Source: Acidobacteriota bacterium (lineage in GTDB: Bacteria; Acidobacteriota; Aminicenantia; Aminicenantales; Saccharicenantaceae). From it: a DNA stretch of 64,000 nt. Location: contig JBDKSB010000012.1 in NCBI GenBank assembly GCA_039683095.1, positions 1,222,936 through 1,286,935 on the forward strand, given 5' to 3'. This document shows positions 18,947 to 26,539 of the stretch, piece after piece; within the stretch, counting starts at the first letter, position 1, and the number at the start of each line of letters is the position of its first letter. The notes beneath the pieces are model-generated. The model was not told the origin of the DNA and searched no databases. It worked only from the letters and a program-made list of their open reading frames with translations. The translations under genes and the position numbers were made by a program.

Positions 18947-21055
18947 ATGAACGCTGAAGCGATCAACCTGACAGAGGTGTCCGACGAGGACCTGTCCCTC
19001 GTCGAGCGCGAGCTCGAGCGGACGCCGCATCCCCAATCGACGCACGACCTGGCCGGCAAGCTGGCCTTCGCCAAGACGGCCACGGAGCGGACCCAGGACG
19101 TCAAGAAGTACGACTCCTACGTGCGCTACGAGGTCGGGGACCTCATCGAGAAGGAATACAACGAACCGCTGACCGTCGGGAGCAAGGCCGTCGAGCACTT
19201 CGAGGGCCGGGTCATCCTCAAGGTTGTGGCCAAGACCTTCTCCAAGCATTTCGGCTGCGACATGCTCGAGGTCGACTACCCCGGCGGCGGCGTCTTCCGC
19301 AAGTACGTCGACTACATGAAGAAGACGCATACGCAGGTGCTCCTGCCGTGCAACTGCGAGGGCCGCGGCCAGACCGCCGAGATCATGGCCAAGGCCGACG
19401 ATCCGCGGCTGACCGAGCTGCCCATGACCGAGCGGGACCTGCGGACCCTCGAAAAGAACCTCCGGGCCCGGCTGGCCAAGGACGCCAAGGTCTTCACCTG
19501 GAACGATTTCTGGCAGCTGGCGGTCAAGCGCGTCGATATCCCGGCCGAGAAGGTCCAGGAGATCGAGGCCGACTTCCAGGCCGCCAGCCGCTCGGCCTCG
19601 ACCGAGGACCTGGTCCGGAAGTTCTTCGGGCTCGAGGCCTCGTCGGACCTGTTCGACCTGACCTGCCTGAGCCTGTCCGCCCTCCTCGAGAAGAAGCACA
19701 AGAAGGACTTCATCCTCCTGGCCGACGGCGGCTGGGGCAAGTGGCACCTCAAGTCCATCCTCAACGCCCTGCCCGAGGGCCTGGCCCTGTCCGCGCCCCT
19801 GGCCGAGGTGCCGGAGATGGACGTGCTCGAGAAGCCCGAGATGAGCCTGGTCCAGGACTTCCCGATCAAGATCTACCTGAGCTGGCGCGAGATCGTCTCC
19901 GGCGGCATCAAGATCCCCCGCAGCCTGGGCAAGCTCCTGTCCCATGCCCGCGAATACACCTTCACGGATTCCGAGGAGAACAAGCCCTACACGCTTTACT
20001 ATTACCCGAACCAGAACTTCTTCCTCGGGCTCCAGGACTTCTACTCCCAGCACAACATCCCCCAGGGCGCCAGCCTGACCCTGGAGCGGACCGGACCGAC
20101 GACGTTCAAGTTCTGGGTCAAGAAGTCAAAGAAGAAGATCTCGATCATCCGCCTCGGCTACGACGCCGGGACGGACGAGTTCGCCGACAACGGCGAGGAG
20201 GCCTACACCTACGCCGAGCCGAACAAGATCATCTACATCGAGCGGGAAACGCTCGGCCACCTGCTGCCCCTGACGGCCACCCGCGAGGGCTTCAACCTCC
20301 GCGACCTGGTCGTGACCGTCTTCCGCGACCCCGTCCTGTCCACGACGGCCCACTCGCTCCACTTCCTCCGGGCCTATCACTTGGTCGACCTGGTCCGCCA
20401 GACGACCCAGGAGGACGTCGAGTACGTCCTGGTCAACTCGCCCGAGTTCACGAAGTCGGACAAGAAGAAGGGCGTCTTCACCTACCACGAGCCGTTCATC
20501 GAGGAGGAGGTTGTCGAGGCCGCCTACGCCGAGGGCGCCGAAGAGGGGCTCGGCCCCGAGGCCTACACGCCAGAGGAAGCGGCCCTCGAGGCCATCGCCG
20601 AGGAGATGGGCGGCGTAGAGCCCGACACCGGCTTCGAGCCGGAGGTCCCGGCGGAGCCGGCCGCTCCCATCGCGCCGCCCGTGCCCGGGACATCCGCCCC
20701 GAAGAAGGGCAAGGAATTCAAGAGGCGGAAGCCCAAGGAAGGCGGCGGCGAGAAGGGGCCGCGGCCCAAGAAGAGCGAGCGCCGGGTCATCGAGGAGAAG
20801 ATCGCCGAGGAAGAGTCCGAACGGGACGCCCTGGCTGCGGTCAAGGAAAAAGAGGAAGAGACCCCCGAGCAGCAGCGGGTCCGGGAAAAGAAGGACGAGA
20901 TCAAACCGGCCCCGAAGAAGGACGAGTCCAAGCTCAAGTTCGGCATCTTCGGCGACCTGCTCAAGACCGCTCTGAAAAAGAAGCCGGAAGACGAAGCCGC
21001 CGAGACGTCCGAGGAGAAGCCGGAAGAGAAGCCCGAGGGCGAAGAGCCGAAGTAA
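18947..21055 (+). CDS. 702-residue protein of unknown function with charged tail
   Basis: I do not recognise the family. Residues 1-540 appear globular: a helical N-terminal part with a repeated NL(R/T)-type charged pattern, a segment VLLPCNCEGRGQT, a stretch LLADGGWGKWHLKSILNALP, and a beta-rich region near residues 320-400 (IPRSLGKLL ... GLQDFYSQHNIPQGASLTLE) that faintly recalls B3-like DNA-binding pseudobarrels. Residues 540-702 are a low-complexity tail rich in glutamate, lysine and proline, typical of disordered nucleic-acid or scaffold proteins. No signal peptide or membrane segment. It is translationally adjacent to OTC (1-nt gap), so it is co-expressed with the carbamoyl-phosphate genes. 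Confidence 0.85.
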   Translation: MNAEAINLTEVSDEDLSLVERELERTPHPQSTHDLAGKLAFAKTATERTQDVKKYDSYVRYEVGDLIEKEYNEPLTVGSKAVEHFEGRVILKVVAKTFSKHFGCDMLEVDYPGGGVFRKYVDYMKKTHTQVLLPCNCEGRGQTAEIMAKADDPRLTELPMTERDLRTLEKNLRARLAKDAKVFTWNDFWQLAVKRVDIPAEKVQEIEADFQAASRSASTEDLVRKFFGLEASSDLFDLTCLSLSALLEKKHKKDFILLADGGWGKWHLKSILNALPEGLALSAPLAEVPEMDVLEKPEMSLVQDFPIKIYLSWREIVSGGIKIPRSLGKLLSHAREYTFTDSEENKPYTLYYYPNQNFFLGLQDFYSQHNIPQGASLTLERTGPTTFKFWVKKSKKKISIIRLGYDAGTDEFADNGEEAYTYAEPNKIIYIERETLGHLLPLTATREGFNLRDLVVTVFRDPVLSTTAHSLHFLRAYHLVDLVRQTTQEDVEYVLVNSPEFTKSDKKKGVFTYHEPFIEEEVVEAAYAEGAEEGLGPEAYTPEEAALEAIAEEMGGVEPDTGFEPEVPAEPAAPIAPPVPGTSAPKKGKEFKRRKPKEGGGEKGPRPKKSERRVIEEKIAEEESERDALAAVKEKEEETPEQQRVREKKDEIKPAPKKDESKLKFGIFGDLLKTALKKKPEDEAAETSEEKPEEKPEGEEPK

Positions 21056-21117
21056 CTTCTGGTCCCGGGTTTTGCGAATCCTCTCTCGAGGCTTTGAGTC
21101 GGGCGACGCCCATGCTG

Positions 21118-21149
21118 CCCTCGGCCCTTTAACAGCGCACGGCTGAGGG
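21118..21149. terminator. Inverted repeat between convergent genes
   Basis: CCCTCGGCC (21118-21126) pairs with GGCTGAGGG (21141-21149), one G-T wobble, 14-nt loop, midway between two converging genes. No T-tract follows, so a terminator role is only probable. Confidence 0.4.
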
Positions 21150-21160
21150 CCGCCCGGGGA

Positions 21161-22231
21161 CTAGAGGATGTCCCTCACGGAACCCTTTCTTCTCGTGATC
21201 CCCATGCTGTCCAACAACTCCAGGAGGGGGATGCTGTACTTTCGCGACAGGCCGGTCATGGCTTTGAAGTCGGCCACGGTCAGCTCGCGCTTCCCCGAAG
21301 CCCGGACCTTGGCGATGATCTCGTCGAGCCAGCTCTGGTGGAGGACGAATCCGTCGAAGCCCTCGACGATCTTCTTGCGCTCGGCCAGGATGCCCAGGAG
21401 GGCCTGAAGCCGGGCCGGCGAGAGTCCGAGCCGGGCCCGGATGTCGTCGGGGGTGACGCTGCCGAGCTCGCCGCTGAGGACCATGCCTTCGAGCTCGGCT
21501 AACACGGCCTCGTCGGCGGCCGGGAGGGGAGGCCGGAACTCAGGCATCCGGACTGTCCCCGCTTCCTCGACCGCCCGCCCCTCTTTGGCCAGCAGGCGCA
21601 GGGCCAGGACGAGGACCGTTTTGGGCGCTTCGAACCTTTTTTCCAGGGCCTCGAGCGGCGCGCCCTTCTGGCCCGGATGCTTCTTGTGGTACTGGCCCAG
21701 GAACGAGACGATCCGGCCGCGGAGGACGTCGAGGGCGGTCTGCGAGACCAGGCGCAGCGGCATGAAGCCGAGGATGCGGACCCGCCCCCCCTCCTCGAGC
21801 GAGCGGGCCAGCGTCTCGAGGCGGGACTGCGACAGGCGGGCGAAGCGGTCCAGGTCCTCGCCGTTCAGCCCGCGCAGGCCGCCGTGCTCGGCCAGGGCCA
21901 GGACCATGTCCTTCTCGCCGAGCTCGAGCCGCGCCAGCAGGGCCTTGCGGCTGGAAAGCTTCATCTCCTGCGGCGTCGGCGGACCGGGGTAGAGACACTT
22001 GCCGCGGCCGAGGCTCTCGCCGGCCGGCGTCCGGACCTCGAACGGGTCGGCCCATTTGGCCTCGACGGGGCGGTCCGTCAGCACGCGGACGAACGGCGCC
22101 TTCTTGCGCCCGGGGACCGCGTAGTCCAGGATCCGGGCGGCCGCCGAGCCGCCGAGGAACAGCACCTCGGCCCTGAAGTCCGGCCCGGCCGGGGGGAAAT
22201 CAAGGACGGCGTCCAAGGCGGAGGCCTTCAC
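21161..22231 (-). CDS. SelB C-terminal-like protein without a GTPase domain
   Basis: A 356-residue protein that matches only the back half of the selenocysteine elongation factor SelB. Residues about 10-70 look like an EF-Tu-type beta-barrel (ARILDYAVPGRKKAPFVRVL ... GRGKCLYP), followed by tandem winged helices ending in LTVADFKAMTGLSRKYSIPLLELLDSMGITRR, close to SelB's RNA-binding tip. No G1-G4 motifs occur and upstream DNA encodes rnr, so it is not a visible frameshift remnant. The start is a GTG at 22231 overlapping the rnr stop by 4 nt. It may be a stand-alone RNA-binding or regulatory paralogue. Confidence 0.75.
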   Translation of the reverse strand: MKASALDAVLDFPPAGPDFRAEVLFLGGSAAARILDYAVPGRKKAPFVRVLTDRPVEAKWADPFEVRTPAGESLGRGKCLYPGPPTPQEMKLSSRKALLARLELGEKDMVLALAEHGGLRGLNGEDLDRFARLSQSRLETLARSLEEGGRVRILGFMPLRLVSQTALDVLRGRIVSFLGQYHKKHPGQKGAPLEALEKRFEAPKTVLVLALRLLAKEGRAVEEAGTVRMPEFRPPLPAADEAVLAELEGMVLSGELGSVTPDDIRARLGLSPARLQALLGILAERKKIVEGFDGFVLHQSWLDEIIAKVRASGKRELTVADFKAMTGLSRKYSIPLLELLDSMGITRRKGSVRDIL

Positions 22232-24297
22232 GGGCGGCCCCCTTTCGGGTCCGCGGCCGGGACGAAGCCGATGCGCCGCAGGGCCGGGTCGCAGGAGACG
22301 AGCGTGACCCGGACGGCGTCCCCGAGCTCCAGCATCGCGCGCTTCTTCCGGGGCCGCAGGCGCCGGCCGGCGGGCCGCGGCTCGTAGTCTCCCTTGAGCG
22401 ACACGAACGGCAGCAGGCCGGAGACGAAGTAGTCCTCGAGCTCGACCAGCAGGCCGGCCTTGATAACGTCGACGACCATGCCGTCGAACTCGTCGCCCAG
22501 GCGGTCCTTGAGGAAGCGCAGGATGCGCCACTCGACCAGGGACTGCTCGGCCTCGGCGGCGTTGCGCTCCCTCTCGGACGACAGGTCGGCGACCGCCCGG
22601 AGGTCGAGCGGCGCCGCCGTCTCCCGGCGCAACAGGGTCTTGAGCAGGCGGTGGACGACGAGGTCGGGATAGCGGCGGATGGGCGAAGTGAAGTGCGTGT
22701 AGTCGCTCTTGGCCAGGCCGTAGTGGCCGACGTTCTTAGGCGAGTAGACGGCCATCTTCATCGCCCGCAGGACCTGGCGGCCGATGAACTTCTCCCCGGG
22801 CAGGCCCCTAGCTTTGTCGAGGACGCGCTGGAGGTCCCTGGACCGGACCCTGGCCGGGTCCGGCAGGGCCAGCCCGAAGCGGAGCAGGATGTCGCGGAGC
22901 TTCTCGAGGTCGCCAACATCCGGGGCGGGATGGACGCGATAGATCGCGGGCATATTCCTGGCCGTGAAGGCCGAGGCCACGGCCACGTTGGCGGCGACCA
23001 TGAACTCCTCGATCAGGCGGTGGGCCTCGTTCCTTTCCGCGGCGGCGACGGCCAGGAGCCGGCCGCCCTCGGAGATGAGCTCGGGCTCGGCCAGGTCGAA
23101 GTCGAGGCTGCCCTCGCCCAGGCGGCGGGCCCGCAGCACGGCGGCCAGCTCGCGCATCTCAAGGAGGTCGGGGACGACGTCGGCGTAGCGGGCTCTCTCC
23201 GCGGCGTCGCCCTCGAAGACGGCGAAGACCGACGTGTAGGTCATCCGGTGGGCCGTGCGTATGATCGAGGGCGCGAACTCGGCCTTGCGGACGAGCCCGT
23301 CCCGGTCGATGTCGAGCACGGCCGAGACCGTCAGCCGGTTTTCGTGGGGCCGCAGGCTGCAGAGCCCGTTGGACAGCCGCTCGGGCAGCATCGGCAGGGT
23401 CAGGCCGGGGAAATAGACGCTCGTCCCCCGCTCGAAGGCCTCGCGGTCGAGGGCGCTCCCGGGCCGGACGTAATGGGAGACGTCGGCGATGTGGACGCCG
23501 AGAAGCCAGCCGCCGTCGCCCAGCCGGCGGATGCTGACGGCGTCGTCGAAGTCCTGGGCCGTCTCGCCGTCGATGGTCACGGTCGCCCAGTCGCGGAAAT
23601 CGCGGCGGCCGTCGAGGCCCGGTTTTTCGCCGAGGTCGGGGATGGCCTCGGCCTCCTGCCGGACGTCGACGGGGAACCCGTCCCGCAGGCCGTAGCGGTC
23701 GATGACGACCTGGGCGTCCACGCCGGGATCCTCGGGCCGGCCGAAGACGCGGCTCAGGGCCAGCGTCACCCGGTCGGCCTCGACGATCATGCCCGGCTCG
23801 GCCTTGAGCTTGCCCCGCGTCTTGAGCGGGATGTCGTCCGTGTCCGGCGAGTCGAAAGGCTGGAGGAAGGGCGCGCCGTGGCGCTCGACGTAGAGGCCGA
23901 CGAGCCCGGTCCGGCCCTTCCGGACGATCCGTTCGACCCGGCCCTCGGGCTTGCCGAACTTGCCCCGCTCGTTGACGACGAGCGTGACCTCGTCCCCGGG
24001 CAGGGCGCCGCGGGCGTTCCGGGCATGGACAAAGATGTCCGGGCCGCCGCCCTCGGGCGTGACGAAGCCGAACCCGGGGCGGGCCGTAACGAAGCGGCCC
24101 CGGACGACGCCCGTCCTTTCTGCCAGCCGGTAGCGGCCGCGCGACAGGCGGACGGCGCCCCGGGCTTCGAGCTCGCGCAGCCCGGCCAGGACCTTGGTCC
24201 GGTCGCGGCGCTTGAGGCCGAGCTCGGACACGATCCGGTCTAGGTCGAGCCCTTCAGGATGTTTCTTGAGGAGATTGAGCGTTTTAGCTGTAAGCAT
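22228..24297 (-). CDS. rnr: Ribonuclease R (RNase II family)
   Basis: A 689-residue 3'-5' exoribonuclease. In order: a winged-helix N-terminus (residues 1-60), cold-shock domains (RPGFGFVTPEGGGPDIFVH), the RNB catalytic domain with the acidic cluster ETAQDFDDAVS and the signature HFTSPIRRYPDLVVHRLL, and a C-terminal S1 domain (FDGMVVDVIKAGLLVELED). I start at the ATG at 24297 (MLTAKTLNLL); the open frame further upstream overlaps the preceding gene and is not family-like. Confidence 0.94.
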   Translation of the reverse strand: MLTAKTLNLLKKHPEGLDLDRIVSELGLKRRDRTKVLAGLRELEARGAVRLSRGRYRLAERTGVVRGRFVTARPGFGFVTPEGGGPDIFVHARNARGALPGDEVTLVVNERGKFGKPEGRVERIVRKGRTGLVGLYVERHGAPFLQPFDSPDTDDIPLKTRGKLKAEPGMIVEADRVTLALSRVFGRPEDPGVDAQVVIDRYGLRDGFPVDVRQEAEAIPDLGEKPGLDGRRDFRDWATVTIDGETAQDFDDAVSIRRLGDGGWLLGVHIADVSHYVRPGSALDREAFERGTSVYFPGLTLPMLPERLSNGLCSLRPHENRLTVSAVLDIDRDGLVRKAEFAPSIIRTAHRMTYTSVFAVFEGDAAERARYADVVPDLLEMRELAAVLRARRLGEGSLDFDLAEPELISEGGRLLAVAAAERNEAHRLIEEFMVAANVAVASAFTARNMPAIYRVHPAPDVGDLEKLRDILLRFGLALPDPARVRSRDLQRVLDKARGLPGEKFIGRQVLRAMKMAVYSPKNVGHYGLAKSDYTHFTSPIRRYPDLVVHRLLKTLLRRETAAPLDLRAVADLSSERERNAAEAEQSLVEWRILRFLKDRLGDEFDGMVVDVIKAGLLVELEDYFVSGLLPFVSLKGDYEPRPAGRRLRPRKKRAMLELGDAVRVTLVSCDPALRRIGFVPAADPKGGRP

Positions 24298-24307
24298 GGG
24301 ATCTTTC

Positions 24308-24952
24308 TCAATAATAATGGAGTGAAACGTGGGGGACGCGGCGGCGGGCCCGGGCGGCCATGACGGCGCGGCGCCGGACCTCGTCGGCCCTGACGGCCGT
24401 CGTCCGGCCTCGCGAGGCCTGCCGCGCTTCCGCCTCCGCGGCGGCCCGGTCGGAGGGAGTCGTCCCGGCCCAGAGGGCCTCCTCGATGGCGGCATCGATG
24501 CGCTCGAGTTCGTCACGGTCGGCCCGTTCCCCGGCCAGGACGCCGAGGGCGTCCCGCAGGAGGCTTCTCAGCCCGGCCTCGGCGGCCGGCAGCGCCTCGA
24601 GGGCCTGGCCGATCTCCCGGCGGGCCAGCTCCCGCTTGTCGGGACCGGGCGCGGCCCCCGCCGCGGGCCTTCTCCGTCCGGCCGCCCGGTCCCGGTGCTG
24701 GGCGAAGGCGGCCCGGACCCGGCGGTCGCAGAAGGCCAGCGAGACCGACCTGGAAGCCCGGCCCCGGGATCGGAGATCGTCGAAGGTCCGGTCGAGGCCC
24801 TCGATCACGACCCGGAGCGGGATGCAGTCGGCCTCCCAGGCGGCGATGGCGGCTTGGTCCTTGGGCGAGAGGAGGAGCGACCCGCCGCGGCGGCCGAGGA
24901 AGGCCCGGGCGATCTCCCGGTAATAGCCGCCCGGGGAGCTGTCGTCGTCCAT
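24308..24952 (-). CDS. Conserved-looking hypothetical protein
   Basis: A 214-residue soluble protein, alanine- and arginine-rich and mainly helical. The N-terminal segment YYREIARAFLGRRGGSLLL followed by SPKDQAAIAAWEADCIPLRVVIEGLDRTFDDL has the feel of a conserved domain that I have met in uncharacterised proteins but cannot name. The rest lacks recognisable motifs. It sits between coaX (20-nt gap) and rnr (10-nt gap), so it is certainly in the same transcript; no function is proposed. Confidence 0.75.
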   Translation of the reverse strand: MDDDSSPGGYYREIARAFLGRRGGSLLLSPKDQAAIAAWEADCIPLRVVIEGLDRTFDDLRSRGRASRSVSLAFCDRRVRAAFAQHRDRAAGRRRPAAGAAPGPDKRELARREIGQALEALPAAEAGLRSLLRDALGVLAGERADRDELERIDAAIEEALWAGTTPSDRAAAEAEARQASRGRTTAVRADEVRRRAVMAARARRRVPHVSLHYY

Positions 24953-24972
24953 GGCCGCAAGCGGGCGCCGGG

Positions 24973-25749
24973 CTAGGCCCGGGCGTCCCTGTTCCTCTCG
25001 TGGATGATCCTCAGTCCTTCGAGGACGAGGTCCGGCTCGTAGGCCTCGATCACATCCAGCTCGGCGGTGATCTGGCTGCCGAAGCCGCCCGTGGCGATGA
25101 CCCGGGCTTCCCGGCCGAGCTCCTTGCGGATCTCCTCGATCGTCCTGGTGACCATGCCGATGTAGCCGAAATAGAGCCCCGACTGCATGCTGGCCACGGT
25201 CGTGCGGCCGATGGCCCGCTTCGGCTTCCGGAGCTCGATGCGGGGCAGCTTGGCCGTTTTGAGGTAGAGGGCCTCGGCGGAGATGCGGACCCCCGGGGCG
25301 ATGGCCCCGCCCAGGTACTCGCCCCTGGCCGAGATGGCGTCGAACGTCGTCGCCGTGCCGAAATCGAGGACGATGACCGGCCCGCCGTATTTCTCGAAGG
25401 CCGCGACGGCCGCGGTGATGCGGTCCGCGCCGACCTCAAAGGGGTTCTCGTAAAGAATGGGCATGCCCGTCTTGAGCCCCGGGCCGACGACGCTCGGCTC
25501 CGTGGCGAACGAGGTCCGGCAGACCTCCTCGATGACGGGCGTCAGGGGCGGGACGACGCTGGAGATGATGGCCCCCGCGACCTTGCCGGGCGTCAGGCCG
25601 GCCCCGCCGAACAGGCCGAGGATGATCATGCCGTACTCGTCGGATGTCCGGTCGCTGTCGGTCTCGAGCTTCCAGCTCCTGACCAGCTTGCGGCCGCGGA
25701 AGAGGCCGACGGCGATAGTCGTGTTCCCGACATCGAATGCCAAGAGCAT
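24973..25749 (-). CDS. coaX: Type III pantothenate kinase
   Basis: A 258-residue ASKHA-fold kinase for the first step of coenzyme A synthesis. Motifs: phosphate loop AFDVGNTT at the N-terminus, ENPFEVGADR, DFGTATTFDAI and GGAIAPGVRI, then RVIATGG near the C-terminus. Unlike type I/II enzymes, characterised members need a monovalent cation and resist CoA feedback. It follows birA by 11 nt, a common birA-coaX arrangement. Confidence 0.94.
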   Translation of the reverse strand: MLLAFDVGNTTIAVGLFRGRKLVRSWKLETDSDRTSDEYGMIILGLFGGAGLTPGKVAGAIISSVVPPLTPVIEEVCRTSFATEPSVVGPGLKTGMPILYENPFEVGADRITAAVAAFEKYGGPVIVLDFGTATTFDAISARGEYLGGAIAPGVRISAEALYLKTAKLPRIELRKPKRAIGRTTVASMQSGLYFGYIGMVTRTIEEIRKELGREARVIATGGFGSQITAELDVIEAYEPDLVLEGLRIIHERNRDARA

Positions 25750-25760
25750 GGCCTTCCTCC

Positions 25761-26522
25761 TCAGGATATCCGATCGAGCTTCAGCACGCCGTCGAGGGCG
25801 ATCGTTCCCGCCCCGGGGCGGGCGGCGACGACGAGCCGGCCTTCGGGGTCGAGCCCCCGGTATTCCGCCTCGAACGCCCCGCCGGCCGTCTCGATCCGGA
25901 CGGACGCGCCGCGGGGGAAGGCCGGCCGGGCCTCGAACTCCCTGATGACCGCCTCCTTGCCTCCCCGCGCGAGGACATTATACCAGCGGTCAAGGGCCCG
26001 GCAAAGCGACCCGAAGACGGCCTCGACATCCGCGTCCCGGCCGCCGGCCAGCCTGATCGAGGTCGCGGCGGCCCGGATCTCGACGGGAAGATCCGCCTCG
26101 CCCTGGCCGACGTTGAGACCGATGCCGACGACGACGAAATCCCCGCCGGCCGCCCCGGTCACCCCCTCGGACAGGATGCCGCCGAGCTTCCGGCCGCCGA
26201 AGACGATGTCGTTCGGCCACTTGAGGCCGGTCGCGACCCCGGCCGATTCCAGCACGGCGTCCGACGCGGCCAGCCCGGCCGCCAGGGGGACGAGATGGGG
26301 GGTCGGCACGGGCCCGCCGCCGGGGCCGCGGAGGATGAACGAGGCATAAAGCCCGAGCCCGGCCGGCGAATGCCAGGGCCGGCCCTTCGTGCCCCGGCCC
26401 CGGGTCTGCTCCCCGGCCAGGACCGCCGTGCCGTGGCCGGCCCCCTGCAGGGCCAGGGCCCGCGCGGCGTCGTTGGTCGAGGGGACGCTTTCCAGGCGGT
26501 GAACGATGGCACCGACGGGCAT
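25761..26522 (-). CDS. birA: Biotin-[acetyl-CoA-carboxylase] ligase, short form
   Basis: A 253-residue biotin protein ligase that activates biotin with ATP and attaches it to carboxylase carrier domains. The substrate motifs STNDAARAL, GRGTKGRPWHSP and LKWPNDIVFGGRKLGGIL are intact. It lacks the N-terminal helix-turn-helix of bifunctional BirA, so it is not expected to be a repressor. The ATG at 26522 is the family-consistent start; the frame is open further upstream only as a shadow of valS. Confidence 0.93.
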   Translation of the reverse strand: MPVGAIVHRLESVPSTNDAARALALQGAGHGTAVLAGEQTRGRGTKGRPWHSPAGLGLYASFILRGPGGGPVPTPHLVPLAAGLAASDAVLESAGVATGLKWPNDIVFGGRKLGGILSEGVTGAAGGDFVVVGIGLNVGQGEADLPVEIRAAATSIRLAGGRDADVEAVFGSLCRALDRWYNVLARGGKEAVIREFEARPAFPRGASVRIETAGGAFEAEYRGLDPEGRLVVAARPGAGTIALDGVLKLDRIS

Positions 26523-26539
26523 GGCTCCCGCCCCGGGGC

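Noticed and set aside
22232..22531. An N-terminal extension of the SelB-like protein supplying a GTPase domain
   Set aside because: The open frame above 22231 overlaps rnr and is arginine/proline-rich shadow sequence without G-protein motifs.
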